In this document: piece after piece, positions 1 to 11,216 of the stretch
Position numbering within the stretch: the first letter of the stretch is position 1
How the letters are laid out: the number at the start of each line of letters is the position of its first letter
Assembly: GCF_028583425.1 (NCBI RefSeq)
Contig: NC_072795.1
Coordinates: 5,913,001 to 5,977,000, forward strand
DNA length: 64,000 bases
Direction of reading: 5' to 3'
DNA from: Eublepharis macularius
Lineage: Eukaryota; Chordata; Lepidosauria; Squamata; Eublepharidae
Translations under genes and position numbers: made by a program
The notes under the pieces: model-generated
The model's input: only the letters and a program-made list of their open reading frames with translations
Databases searched by the model: none
What the model was told of the DNA's origin: nothing

Positions 1-286
1 CAATGTGTTGGGCGGCACCATGACTGCCAATGTGTTTCTTTGTGCCCGCTGGCAAAGAGCCAGTCCTGACTTTCCTTCCTGCAGAAGAGCCCACAAAGTT
101 CCTGGAGATTTGGGGGCAGAGTAGCGAGCCAGACGCCCACCAGGGGCGGGGAATGTCCTGCCCCCCGACCCCCTCACTTACCTAGCCAGTGGGGGGGGCA
201 CACCTTCTGGGCATGCTCCCATGCGGCGCTGCACACTCCCATGTGCTGCAGCTGCCTGGATTGGACCCGTTTTGGCCCGGATCAGA

Positions 287-564
287 CCTGGATTGGGGCT
301 GCTGAGGAGCGCTGCTGCCCTCCACAGTTGCCAAAAACATGCCCATTTGGGCCCAGATCAGGCTCATTTCAGGCCCATTTTAGTGTGTATCAGGCCCCTT
401 TTGAACCCCTGTGGAGCACGGGAGCACTCCCGTGCTCCACAGAGGCTCAAAAGGGGCCTGATCCAGGACAAAACGGGCCTGAAAGTGGCCCGATCTGGGC
501 CGAAACTGACGCATTTGGGGCCGCTGTGGAGGGCAGGAGCAGTTCTGCAGCATCCCCAATCCAG
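287..564. repeat. Foldback around a perfect central hairpin
   Basis: The centre (about 415-443) is GGAGCACGGGAGCACTCCCGTGCTCC. Outer arms CCTGGATTGGGG / CCCCAATCCAGG pair across 280 bp. The flank holds TGATGTCACTTCCTGGAAGTGACATCA at 605-631. Confidence 0.65.
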
Positions 565-838
565 GCCCTGCACAGTATTGGCATGCTTCCATGGGCTGCA
601 TGATGATGTCACTTCCTGGAAGTGACATCACGTTTGCGGAAGTGCGCATGCTTTGCGAGTGCACACCCCTCACCATCACAGGTAAGTGCCAGGCTCCAAT
701 CCCCCACCGGGAGGTTGAGGGGGTCTGGCAAACATAGGGCAGAGGCAGGGGAAGGTGAACTCAGAGAAGGGGAGCTCGACAGAGATGTGATATCATAGGG
801 CTCACTCTCAAAAGTAGCCCTTTTCTCCAGGGGAACTA

Positions 839-970
839 AGAGCCAAGCTACAAGTGATGAATTACACTTGCCTGGCAAGGGAACAGAACAGGGCAAGTGA
901 ACAGGGAAGAACACTCATGAGTCTGTTCACTTGCCGGGCAAGTGTAATTCGTCACTTGTAGCTTGGCTCT
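839..970. mobile_element. FB-1 foldback element, 132 bp subtype
   Basis: Outer AGAGCCAAGCTACAAGTGA and its inverted partner, with inner arms ATTACACTTGCC / GGCAAGTGTAAT. Confidence 0.78.
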
Positions 971-1551
971 GAGTTCTATAGTCTGGAGATCAGTTGAAAT
1001 TCAGGGAGAATGGCTACCATACCACGAGGTATCACTTTCAGTTTGGCATACGCTGCCCCCATCACCGAGGATGCCTGGCTGCCACGGAAGCGATGGGATC
1101 AAACACAAAATGGCTGTCATGGAGACTAGGTCCAATCATAAAATTCGAAAGATTCACTTCGAATATGAAGATGTTTCAACATTCTTATCTTCAAAGTGGA
1201 TCTTTAAAATGTTTTATGCCGCAAAGGGCAGCGATCACTTCCGTGTGAAGCCTTACTGCACATGTGAATTGCAACAGCTCGCACATGCGCACTAGGAGTA
1301 GCTCTGCTAGGATGTTTATTTTTCGAACTTGGCTTCCTCTAGTTCTGGCCCAGCAAGCAAGAATCCAGTGGCTAGCTTCCTGTTTGAGACGCCTGGAACC
1401 TGAGAAGTCTCCACAACAAAAGGTACAACGTGGTGGATGTTTGGAATTGCCGGGCCAAAGCAACAAGTGGAGTTGTAAGATGCATTACAAAAAAAACAGG
1501 GAAGCCGTAATCCCATCCATCCGAGCAGGCGAAAGAGGAGCAGCTGGTGAG

Positions 1552-2267
1552 TAGAGATGGGCACGAACAGCTATACGAACTAAAACAACCACACGAACCG
1601 CCCAATCTGCTGTTTGTGAAAAAGCTGTTTGTGAGGCCCCATTCTAAACGAACAGGTGGTCGTTGCAAGCCTAGTTCGTTGCGGTTTGTCAAACCAGTCT
1701 GGCACCTGCAATCAATCCCCTTGGCAACTTAGGCAGGGATTGTCTGAACTCTGTCTGAACTCCTGCTGTTGCCCTGGAAACCCCAATCTAAGCCCAATTT
1801 AGCTTGATAGGCAGGTCTTCCTTTCAGGTGTGGAGCTCCAAATTTGTTACAAGGGAGCAAAGAGCAGGGGGGAGGGGGGCTCCCAGTTCTGACTTAGTTT
1901 GCAGACAGTGGCGAGGGAGAGAGTTGCTGTTGGCATTTTGATAGAGAGAGTGCATTGGAGCTTGAATTTTCTTTGTGTGTAGTGGGATTGGGATCTACCC
2001 CTTCAAGTTCCAGGGCTGCTGCCAGGGTCTGGGCCAAGCTATTTTTTATTATTGGTGCCTTTCCTGGTGCCTGCTCAGGTCAGGTTTCTGGGAGTGGTGC
2101 AGTAGGGATCTTGACTTGGATGATGGCTGGAGGAGAGCCTGCTGGCCCCCACGAACAGCCAACCACGAACATGTTCATGAACAGGGCCATGTTCATGGTT
2201 GTTCGTGAGTCCCTGTTGGCAACAACAAACGTCATGTTCGGTTTTTTTCTGTTCGTGCCCATTTCTA
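1552..2267. mobile_element. hAT-1 non-autonomous element, 716 bp
   Basis: Terminal inverted repeats TAGAGATGGGCACGAAC / GTTCGTGCCCATTTCTA and a perfect 8-bp target duplication CTGGTGAG (1544-1551, 2268-2275), the hAT signature. No transposase frame inside. Closely similar to the copy at 50124-50846. Confidence 0.88.
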
Positions 2268-2270
2268 CTG

Positions 2271-2450
2271 GTGAGTGGCTGTGGATCAGAGGCAAGGCAT
2301 GTGCTTTGCCTGCAAAAAGCTCCACGTCCAATCCCCCCCAGTTAAAAGGATCAAGTAGTAGAAGACGTAAGACTGCCCCCCCGACACCTGCTGGTCAAAG
2401 TAGACGAGAATACCTGGGGTCTGACTCGGTATGAGGCCATTTCAGGCCAC
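2271..2450 (+). mobile_element. tRNA-derived SINE, diverged
   Basis: GTGGATCAGAGGCAAGGCAT, CGTCCAATCCCCCCCAGTTA and GGTCTGACTCGGTATGAGG match the 45278 family. It directly follows the hAT-1 target duplication. Confidence 0.65.
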
Positions 2451-2603
2451 GGCTGCATCTTGCAAGGAGTAAAAAGAAAGTTTAGTCCGGATAAAACTGG
2501 GCACCTGCCAGAAGTTAGATCCCGTGTGCTTTTCAGGTTCTCGGTATTGCAGCCTGCCTAACATGGTCATACTGGTTGGACTGATTAACCCTCTGGCAGG
2601 GAC

Positions 2604-2775
2604 TTAGGGTGCCAACTCTGAGACAGGAAATTCCTGGAGAGTGGGGGGTAGAGCCTAGGGAGGGTGGGGCTTGGAGAGGGAAGGGAGCACAGCAGGTACG
2701 TAATGCCACCGTGTCCATCCTCCAAAGCTGACATTTTCTTAAGGGGAACTGATCTCCATCATCTGAAGAGCAGTG
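2604..2775. mobile_element. hAT-3 degraded copy
   Basis: AGGGTGCCAACTCTGAGACA, AATTCCTGGAGAGTGGGGGG and AGGGGAACTGATCTCC match the family in reverse. Confidence 0.5.
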
Positions 2776-2788
2776 CAAGACGTGTGTC

Positions 2789-2840
2789 CAGCAGCACCTT
2801 AAACACCAACTAGATTCCCAGGAAACGAGCTTTCGAGAGT
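2789..2840 (-). mobile_element. PLE-C terminal fragment
   Basis: AGCACCTTAAACACCAACTA and ACGAGCTTTCGAGAGT, the PLE-C terminus, cut by the FB-1 element that follows. Confidence 0.6.
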
Positions 2841-2841
2841 G

Positions 2842-3045
2842 AGAGCCAAGCTACAAGTGATGCCTTACACAGGTTGGACACTTGTCAGCTTCCCTCAAGT
2901 TTCGATGGGAAATGTAGGCATCCTGGTCTTACAGCTTGGCTCTTCATTACAGCTGCAAGACCAGGATGCCTACATTTCCCATCAAAACTTGAGGGAAGCA
3001 GACAAGTGTCCAACCTGTGTCAGGCGTCACTTGTAGCTTGGCTCT
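2842..3045. mobile_element. FB-1 foldback element, 204 bp subtype
   Basis: AGAGCCAAGCTACAAGTGA ... TCACTTGTAGCTTGGCTCT with inner arms TTGGACACTTGTCAGCTTCC. The two arms pair almost fully. Confidence 0.82.
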
Positions 3046-3124
3046 CAGTTGACTGCCAACTGCTCAGTTGATTAACATTATCGGCTCCCTGATGCTCCCC
3101 AGCCATGTCTTGAAGAGCTCTCTG

Positions 3125-3328
3125 AGACCCAAACTACAAGTGACGTCTTACACAGGTTGGACACTTGTCAGCTTCCCTCAAGTTTCGATGGGAAATGTAG
3201 GCGTCCTGGTCTTACAGCTTGGCTCTCCATTACAGCTGCAAGACCAGGATGCCTACATTTCCCATCAAAACTTGAGGGAAGCTGACAAGTGTCCAACCTG
3301 TGTCAGGCGTCACTTGTAGCTTGGCTCT
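3125..3328. mobile_element. FB-1 foldback element, 204 bp subtype, second of a close pair
   Basis: Same length and arms as 2842-3045, in the same layout 79 bp away. The left end is AGACCCAAACTACAAGTGAC. Confidence 0.82.
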
Positions 3329-4027
3329 CAGAACTGCATTCGTCAGCTGCAGTTCTGGGAGATCTCCAGGGCCCGCCTGGAGGCTGGCACTCCTATGCTG
3401 GCTGGTTAGCCGCCTGACCTAGGTGGCCCCTTCTCACTTGTTCAGGCTGAGCCCATCTACTGAAGTTAGGACGCAGCTGCAAAAACCTCAAAAGCTCCCG
3501 GAAAGTGCTTGCACGAGTGGAAAGAATTTCTGAATAGCCCTTTTGTCACACAAGGAAATGCCAACAGTTAGTGTTTTATTGCACCATCGGGATACGTCTC
3601 CTTCTTGTCCTGCTCTCCTGAACTTTGACGGTGGCTCAACCTGCACGTGTTTGCAGGTGGTGTGGTAGCTTATCTCCATGTCATAAAAAAAGCGTTCCCT
3701 GCTGATTTCCGCTTATCAAACCCCCGTAAAGGGACAGGAGCAGCCAAGACTGGTTCTCTTCTGGCTTTCCCTGTTTCCAACTAATTAATAAGCCCGGGGA
3801 ACAGATTCCTGGAGCTATCTCTGCCTAGCAACATTGCCCACATACTAGAATACATTACTGAAGAAGATTGCAACCCCCCCCCCCCCCGCCAAAAAACTGC
3901 CTGGCCTGTTCCTATGATGGAGTTTCATATGCAAAGCTCAGCAGGAAAGCTTTTCTACAATATGAAGATATAATAATAAAAACTGTACTTCGAAAACAGA
4001 TCAGTGCCCAACACAGCGTGGCGAACA

Positions 4028-4185
4028 GTGCTATTATTATTCCCACAATGCAACTGGGGAGCTGGGGCAGAGAGGAGTGGCTTTCCCAAAGCCACCTGCT
4101 GCTCCCATGGCAGTAGTGGGATTCAAACCAACAGAGTACTGATTCACAGCCCAACCACTTAACCGCTGTGCTAGAGCAGCTCCAT
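4028..4185 (-). mobile_element. CORE-type SINE, second tRNA-headed family
   Basis: Minus strand: GCTGCTCTAGCACAGCGGTT, GTTTGAATCCCACTACTGCC and CAGCTCCCCAGTTGCATTG. Confidence 0.72.
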
Positions 4186-4369
4186 AGTATTATCATCTGC
4201 TTTGAAAGCAAAGGGGTGCAGTCTTTTTAGACTGAAGGGTGAACATGGGTTTCTCCATCCATTCTGAAGGGCTCCAAGATGGGTAAATGTTCAGACCCCT
4301 CCAAAGCAGGCAGAGACCAAAATTTGGCCTCTGCCATTTTCCTTCTCTTAGAACCTTAAAACCCTAATA

Positions 4370-4905
4370 AAATTTCCAGGGTGTAAGCGGCCAAAAATCA
4401 AAGCTCTCTTCGTCAGATACTTTCCTATTCTTTCAGGTGGGTAGACGTGTGGGTCTGCTGTAGAAGAGTATGTTGCACCTTAGAGACTTAGAGCCAAGCT
4501 ACAAGTGATGCCTGACACAGGTTGGACACTTGTCAGCTTCCCTCAAGTTTTGATGGGAAATGTAGGCGTCCTGGTCTTACAGCTTGGCTTTCCGTTTAAC
4601 TGAAGTTTACAGAAACCCCCCCCACACCCAGCGGAGGGGAAGGGGGGTGCCCAGTGAGAGCCCGATGCCTGCACTCCCCTCCCAACCGCATGTTCTCCCT
4701 CCCATAGACTGCCGCTCTGTAAACTTCAATTAAATGGAGAGTCAAGCTGCAAGACCAGAACACCTACATTTCCCATCAAAACTTGAGGGAAGCTGACAAG
4801 TGTCCAACCTGTGTCAGGCGTCACTTGTAGCATGGCTCTTAGATACCCTGGAAATCTAGTTGATTTCTAAGGTGCAACTGGACTCAATTCTTGCTTTCCT
4901 CTTGT
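4370..4905. mobile_element. PLE-C copy interrupted by an FB-1 foldback
   Basis: PLE-C arm pieces (AATTTCCAGGGTGTAAGC ... TCGTCAGATAC; TTCAGGTGGGTAGACGTGTG) lie left of the foldback at 4490-4839, and ATACCCTGGAAATCTAGTTG with its tail resumes to its right. Confidence 0.65.
4490..4839. mobile_element. FB-1 foldback with extended centre, 350 bp
   Basis: Same outer arms as the 204-bp subtype, with an extra central segment flanked by TGAAGTTTACAG / GTAAACTTCA. Confidence 0.75.
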
Positions 4906-5164
4906 GGCTCTTAAGGTCCCTTAAACTCCCATTCTTGTGAGCCCATGCTTTCACAAAATGTGTTAAACAGTGTGAGTGCCGGATGAAAAGCTCTTGTGGG
5001 CTTGGTGTTACCACTGGGGCATAACTTGCTCACTTCCATCTTAAAAGGATGATAAAATGGCTGCTTTTGAAACTGTATTACAAAAAGGACCAAAAAGAGC
5101 AAATCTAAGGTCTGATAACAATGAATTTTTCAAACTCAGAGATTTCTTGGACGCTTGTTACAGT

Positions 5165-5222
5165 TATAATAACAATCATAATAATATTTGATTCATATAC
5201 CGCCCTTCAGGACAGTTTTTCC
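5165..5222 (-). mobile_element. SINE/L2 3' tail fragment
   Basis: TAATATTTGATTCATATACC and GCCCTTCAGGACAG. Confidence 0.6.
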
Positions 5223-5320
5223 TTCCTCATATTTCAGACCACATGTGCATTAAAAACAGGAAAGAGCATATGGCATACCTGGAAGGATCGAACCAAGTGT
5301 CCATTGCCAGGATTCCACAC

Positions 5321-5679
5321 TAGAGATGGACACGAACAGGGAAAATGCTGAACCATGTGGTTTGTGGTATGTCACATTTCACGAAACACGAACCGCAAAC
5401 TTTCACAACTTGCCCTGGTTCGTGAACCGGTTCATTTGGTTCGTGAAAACGTCACTTCCTGGGTAGCATAAGGTCTGCAGAAAGCCCATCCCCCCGTTGC
5501 CTAGGAAATGGATTGATCAGTGCCAGGCTGTCTGCAGTGATGAACCAAAAAACGAACCAAACGAACCAGCCTAAATTTTGCGGCAGTTCGTCAGAAACAG
5601 GCTCTGATGAACCGCTGGTTCACGAACCAGCCAGTTCGTGATGAACTTCAGCTCATATTTCAGTTCCTGCCCATCTCTC
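5321..5679. mobile_element. hAT-1-type short element, 359 bp
   Basis: Shares the TAGAGATGG terminus; the interior is built of inverted GGTTCGTGAACC-type words. Target duplication TTCCACAC / TTCCCCAC with one mismatch. Confidence 0.8.
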
Positions 5680-6004
5680 TTCCCCACCCTTGTTTAGCCT
5701 GAGCCAGAAATTTTGAGAGAGCAATGGGTGCCAACACAAAATGGCAGCCACAGGGAGAGCTGCGTAATAGTTGCTGCAAGGGGCGGGGCGGGAATCAACT
5801 TGAAACTATCCATTGAACCCTGACAAAAGATTGTCACAATTGCCCCCATCCTGCTTTGAGTAATTCCTATGTTATATTCAACTCATGTACAGCTAAACAT
5901 GTGACTGAAGCCATGCATTTTTCCAGGTACTGACCAATGGTTTTATTTGTAAAGTGAACATTCATTGGCTTTTTCTTACAAATAGGTAGAGGCAGTATTA
6001 CATG

Positions 6005-6160
6005 CTTTTATTGTACCATATGGCTAAGTGCTCTGTAGGGACTCAGGCCTACTGCATCACCTCCTATCTGATATTTTTTAGCTGGAGATGCCGGGGACAG
6101 AACTTGGGACCTTTTGCATGCCAAGCTGATGTTTGGTGATTGAGCCATGGCCCCTCCTCT
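6005..6160 (-). mobile_element. tRNA-derived SINE, diverged
   Basis: On the minus strand: CATGGCTCAATCACCAAACA, CTTGGCATGCAAAAGGTCCC, TTCTGTCCCCGGCATCTCC. Confidence 0.7.
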
Positions 6161-6293
6161 TGTAGCCACTGAAACCTCTTCTTCATTTCCTCCCTCTTCC
6201 CCAGTCACTGAAATTTTAAATATTGCCTCTTAGTGCCTGTTTGGTGAGTAGTTAAAAAGCTGGGTAAGGACCTGGGAAGTCCAGGTTTAATTG

Positions 6294-6681
6294 GGAGCCA
6301 AGCTATAAGAGACGAATTACATGAAGAGGAGCATGTGAAGGGAGTCACAATGTTAGCTAGAGTCGCAATGTTAGCTGGGAAGCTGAGTTTTAAAAGAGAT
6401 CAGAAGGCTTTGTTAATTTCGCCTCTCTACAGAGCTGCAAAGATCCCTGCTCAAAGGGTTTGTTAATTTCCTCTTTGCCTCCTGAAGGCTCTGTCAGTTT
6501 CACCTCCCCTTCTAAGAGGCCAAGAGGAAATAAACCTTCTGAGCAGGGATCTCCCTGGATCCCTAGATAGGGGAAATTAACAAAGCCTTCCGATCTCTTT
6601 TAAAACTCAGCTTCCTGGCTAACATTGCAACTCCCTTCATGTGCTCCTCCTCGTGTAATTTGTCTCTTGTAGCTTAGCTCT
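6294..6681. mobile_element. FB-1-ended foldback with an FB-2-like core
   Basis: Outer GGAGCCAAGCTATAAGAGAC / GTCTCTTGTAGCTTAGCTCT enclose AGGAAGCTGAGTTTTAAAAG-type arms that also occur in the FB-2 copies. Confidence 0.7.
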
Positions 6682-6730
6682 GAATTATCAAATTTGCTCG
6701 GTGTGACTTTGGGAAGTTGCTTACTCTCAA

Positions 6731-7128
6731 AGTCGCTCTACACAATACTTTTGACACACATTCTTCATGTGTTGGGAGAGGCAATGTTAGCCAGGAAGCG
6801 TAGTTTTAATGACAGAGCTGGCGGCGATCGCTCTGGAGGGGACAGTTGCTGTCATAGCCCTCTGCCGCTTGTGGCAACTCCCCTTTCAGAGCCTTTGCCT
6901 TGCCAAGGCTCGGTTAATTCAATGTTTTAAGCACCGAGGATGGCAGGGTCAAAGCTCTGGAAGGGGAGACAGCCTGGCACACGAGAGGTGGCAGAGGGCT
7001 GAGAAAAAATCAGTCCCCTCTGGAGCAATTTCCACTGGCTCTGTCTTTCAAAACTATGCTTCCCGGCTAACATTGCATCTCCCAACATTTGATGGACATG
7101 TGCCCCAGCATCTTGTGTAGAGAGACTC
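6731..7128. mobile_element. FB-2 foldback element
   Basis: Outer end CTTGTGTAGAGAGACTC; arms AATGTTAGCCAGGAAGCGTA / CTATGCTTCCCGGCTAACAT. About 400 bp. Confidence 0.68.
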
Positions 7129-7792
7129 TCTGTGTAACCTACTTACCTTGTAAGAATTAAGTGGATTGAAGAGCAATGTATCCCCACCCCCAAGGCCTTG
7201 GGAGGAAGGGTGGGATAAAATCAGATGTGACCTTTAGCTGCTCTCTAAAGCTTGACAGGCAGGCTGAGATGTGGTCATTCGGTGGCGAAGGCACTTTGCA
7301 CAGCCTCAGAGGGCTCGTCGTACTCTTTCCTCCCAAGTTGCACAGACCTATTCAAAACACAGCACAGGTCATGAGAAAGACATTCATTGGCAGATGTAGG
7401 GGGAAAGCCAGAAACGAGTGCTCTGAGAGGATTTCCTGTGGGATTTTCAGCCAAGGATGACAAGAACATCCGTTTATTTTTAAATTAGGGACTCTGTGAG
7501 GTGGAAATTGTTGTTGTTGTACCACCTGCAGCTGCAAACTTTATACATTATGCAAAACTGGAGAGTGTAATTTGTACATTGATAGTTACTAAAATGGCTG
7601 CTCCTCTAGGTTTCCATCGCTTTGGTGTTCCATAAAATTGCTTCCTTAACTGCAACTGTTTTTGTGATATTTGGTTCCTACTAGCAGTCAGCGGTTACTT
7701 TTGATACTACTAGTAACTTACTAGACTTCCTTCTAAAGTCAAGGTTCCGTTCCAAAAGACTTCTTAAATAGCTGCCACAGTAAAGATGCAAA

Positions 7793-8733
7793 ATAGTAAA
7801 GAGTCCTGTAGCACCTTTAAGACTAACCAAGCATTTGCCCCAAGCATTTTGGGGGCCAAAGTACCCACCAAATGAGGTGAGGAAACAAATTGACAGGACT
7901 AGACTAGTACCCAGAAACAGACTGCTCCAGGACAAACCAAAAGGAACTAACAACAGAACACCACTGGTTGTCACCTATAGTTCCCAGCTCAAACCTATTC
8001 AATGTATCATCAGTGATCCACAGCCCATCCTGGAAAACGATGCCTCTCTCTCAGAAGCCCTGGGTGGAAGACCTTTCCTTGCCTACAGACAGCCCCCCAA
8101 CCTTAAACAACTTCTCACTTACAATCATGAATCGGCCAGCAGAGTCACCAGCACAGGTACCAGGCCCTGCAACAGACCCAGATGCCAGCTCTGCCCCTAT
8201 ATCTACCCAGGGAATACAATTACAGGACCCAATGGCATCAACTACACTGTCTCTGGCTCTTACAGCTGCTCATCCTCCAACATGATATATGCCCTCATGT
8301 GCCAACAATGCCCCTCTGCTCTGTACATCGGACAAACCAGACAACCTCTGCGCAAAAGAATAAATGGACACAAATCTGACATTAAAAATGGCAATACCCA
8401 GAAACCAGTGGGAGAACACCTCAATCTACCAGGACATTCCATCAAGGACTTAAAGGTCACCATAGTTCAACAGAAACCTTTCAAAAACAGAATCCAACAA
8501 GGAAGCTGCTGAATTGGAATTCATATGTAAATCTGACTCAAAATCAAATTGAATAGAGACTCTGGATGGTTATCTCATTATCAGAAGTCACCTCCTTTCA
8601 GGCATTCCATTCAGATTCTGCTATGGAGGGGAAAGCTTATGCTACGATAAAGTTGGTTAGTCTTAAAGGTGCTATTGGACTCTTTACTATTTTGCAACTA
8701 CAGACTAACATGACTAACGCCTCTGGATCGATG
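7793..8733 (+). mobile_element. PLE-A: Penelope-like element, 5'-truncated, with GIY-YIG frame
   Basis: Retro-inserted copy bounded by a 16-bp target duplication, ACAGTAAAGATGCAAA, at 7777-7792 and 8734-8749. The left edge carries the repeat terminus GTAAAGAGTCCTGTAGCACC and the right edge its inverted partner (8643-8735), the inverted terminal-repeat layout known for Penelope-like elements. The middle carries the C-terminal part of the element's protein. The reverse-transcriptase part is absent, so this is a non-autonomous relic. Confidence 0.82.
7835..8512 (+). pseudogene. C-terminal part of a Penelope-like polyprotein (linker plus GIY-YIG endonuclease)
   Basis: A 225-residue open frame. 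Residues about 79-100 (RPFLAYRQPPNLKQLL) look like the region after the reverse transcriptase of PLEs. Cysteines 112, 117 and 120 form a small Cys cluster typical of the linker. The GIY-YIG nuclease follows: IYALMC (151-156), ALYIGQT (162-168), the arginine-rich RQPLRKR (169-175), His179 and PVGEH (191-195, with the likely catalytic Glu194). This nuclease nicks target DNA to prime integration of EN+ PLEs. The piece lacks the reverse transcriptase and is not a host gene. Assignment to a vertebrate Neptune-like clade is inference. Confidence 0.82.
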
Positions 8734-9370
8734 ACAGTAAAGATGCAAATCTCAATTCTACCTTTTTAAAAATCCTGCTGCTGTTCCTCCAGGGAGCTCA
8801 GAGCTGTACACACAGTTCTTTCTACTCCTTTGTGTTATCCTCAGAACAAGAAATCTGGGAGATAGGTTAGGCTTTTATTGGCCAAATGTCACTCAAAGCC
8901 AAACTAGATACCACAGTATCCTGAGTCCTCCTTGCCTTGCCAGGTGCCTGCCTAAAGGCTTCCCTTCAAAAGCCCCTTTTCTAGGTTCCCCCCCCCCAAA
9001 TCAGCAATTGACATATCACTATAGCATCATAATGATCTTCTATTTCCTCTGACTTCCTAACTTTCATTTTTTAAAAGTAAGTCTCTAACACTTTTCATTG
9101 GTGGATATGCCTTTCCCCTTATATCTCTGCAATGAAAGCAGCTAAAGACGTACTTTTTTAAAAAGCGAGGGGGATTATCATATTGACCTGAAAAATAGAA
9201 GCCCCGACAAAATGTAAGATGACCCCCCCCCAAGTTATAAATTCAAAGCTTTTTATTACTGTTCATCACTGTAACTTGTAGGAGAATTTAAGACGAACCT
9301 CTGTTTCCTGGCAGGGAAGGACCAGCCTTCCATTTGTAGCGAACAGATTGCTATAACATTATAATGCTAT

Positions 9371-9835
9371 CAGGGTTTCCAGATGTCTGGTTTTCTCCTA
9401 GAAAGTCCGTTATTTTTATCGGACTGTCTGGGGGGAAAGTGGTTAAAATACTGGATAAAAAATATCCAGTATTTTTGTTCGTGGGGGAGGAGTGGCTGGT
9501 CACTGACCTTTAGGAGCTTGTGGCAGTGCCGGCAGGCTGTCCTGCTCCACCTCCACCCCCTCTGCGCCTTCTGTGCCACCTCCCGCCCCGGCTTCCAACC
9601 TGCTCGCCCACCTGAGCGCCAGAGGAGCAACCAGCCGGTCCAACCTCCTCTTGCGGGCCCAGGAAGTGGCAGGTCAGCTCACCTGTGTTACCCCTTGAAC
9701 TTCAGGGGAGTGCCCAACGATGACATCACCCTGGAGTGACATCATCACACAAGGCCCGGGCGCGCGTGCCTGCAAAGCCCATGTGCTAGGAACTCCAGAG
9801 TCCAGTTTATTTCTTAATGCAATCTGGCAACCTTA
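9371..9835. mobile_element. Unclassified hAT-like element, 465 bp
   Basis: Ends CAGGGTTTCCAGAT and ATCTGGCAACCTTA are inverted, with flanks AATGCTAT / AACACTAT matching at 6 of 8 sites. The interior holds GTGACATCATC and a C-rich stretch. No transposase frame. Confidence 0.55.
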
Positions 9836-10062
9836 AACACTATAGCAATATGTTAATCTCCAGTTTAAAAAGCAAAGCCATCTGGAAGAGGGATGGGGGG
9901 TGAGGCAAGGAAAGTGAGGGCGAAATTGCCGCGAGGCTTTTCTGTTGCCAGTGCCACTTTGAAGGCTTTGGCTACTACGTGGAGAACTATTGCGGTGTGG
10001 AAACAGCCTACGTCGAACTCCTTATCTACTGTATAATGAGGCCTCTTTGACCCAAATCATTA

Positions 10063-10145
10063 TATATGAGCAAGACTCGGGCCCAGTGGCACCTTAAAGA
10101 CCTATTAGATTTCCAGGGTATGAACTTTTGAGAGTCAAAAGCTCT
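10063..10145 (-). mobile_element. PLE-C terminal fragment
   Basis: Contains GCCCAGTGGCACCTTAAAGA and GATTTCCAGGGTATGAAC, ending in GAGAGTCAAAAGCTC. Confidence 0.6.
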
Positions 10146-10504
10146 CTGGCGGGTTGGCGGGGGTGGTGGTGGCAAATCCCGGGAGTTTGCTCGCCACTGG
10201 CGAGCACTTGAGAACCGTATTCTTAGTTCATCATCCTCATGCACAGCAAGGTCAGTTCCAGGCATTTTGTTGCAGGTTACAGACATCCTTTCCCGCTCCA
10301 GACCTGCTGGTGGCTGAGTCCTACCCACAGGTATTGCCCTGGAACTGACAGCTAGGAAGCAAGAGCCCAGAAGCAGAGATTCTGCACCTCCTGTGCTAAA
10401 GATGCAGTGACCTAAGCCCCTCTGATGGTTTGGCACCCTCCATCTTTTGCTGCACCAAGCAGATATATAGGTAGCGTGGCTGAACCAACAGCTCCTGGTT
10501 ACTG

Positions 10505-10708
10505 AGAGCCAAGCTACAAGTGACGCCTTACACAGGTTGGACACTTGTCAGCTTCCCTCAAGTTTTGATGGGAAATGTAGGCGTCCTGGTTTTACAGCTT
10601 GGCTCTCCATTACAGCTGCAAGACCAGGATGCCCACATTTCCCATCAAAACTTGAGGGAAGCTGACAAGTGTCCAACCTGTGTAAGGCATCACTTGTAGC
10701 TTGGCTCT
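10505..10708. mobile_element. FB-1 foldback element, 204 bp subtype
   Basis: AGAGCCAAGCTACAAGTGAC ... CACTTGTAGCTTGGCTCT, arms as at 2842. Confidence 0.82.
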
Positions 10709-10875
10709 GAGGCCCCCGCCTGCACTCTTCTACACAGCGTACACAGCTTTCTTGCTGCTTTCCTTTTCTCAGTAGAAATAACACCTCCAGCCCCCCTGCT
10801 CTAGTTGAGCTTTTGTGCTATATTCCCAATATTTTTAGATCAAGATAAGTAGCCGTGTGAGTCTGTCTGTAGAAG

Positions 10876-11147
10876 TAGAAAATAATAATAATAACAACAT
10901 AATAACATTCGATTTATATACCGCCCTTCAGGACAACTTAATGCCCACTCAGAGCGGTTTACAAAGTATGTTACTATTATCTGCACTACAAAACACCCTG
11001 TGAGGTGGGTGGGGCTGAGAGAGCTCTGAGAGAGCTGTGACTGGCCCAAGGTCACCCAGCTGGCTTCAAGTGGAGGAGTGGGGAACCAAACCCAGCTCTC
11101 CAAATTAGAGTCCCACGCTCTTAACCACTACACCAAACTGGCTCTCT
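10876..11147 (-). mobile_element. tRNA-headed CORE-type SINE
   Basis: Minus strand: AGAGCCAGTTTGGTGTAGTG, TTAAGAGCGTGGGACTCTAA, then GCTGGGTGACCTTGGGCCAG (MIR/CORE-like) and an L2-like tail GGGCGGTATATAAATCG followed by (TTA)n. Confidence 0.8.
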
Positions 11148-11216
11148 TATAGGTGCTACTTATAGGTCTTATAGGTGCTACTGATTCTCTGACAGAGAGA
11201 AGAGGGAGAGAGGTGG

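Noticed and set aside
1955-2434. 159-residue open frame
   Set aside because: It runs across the hAT-1 interior, its right terminus and the adjacent SINE; no domain and no matching frame in the sister copy.
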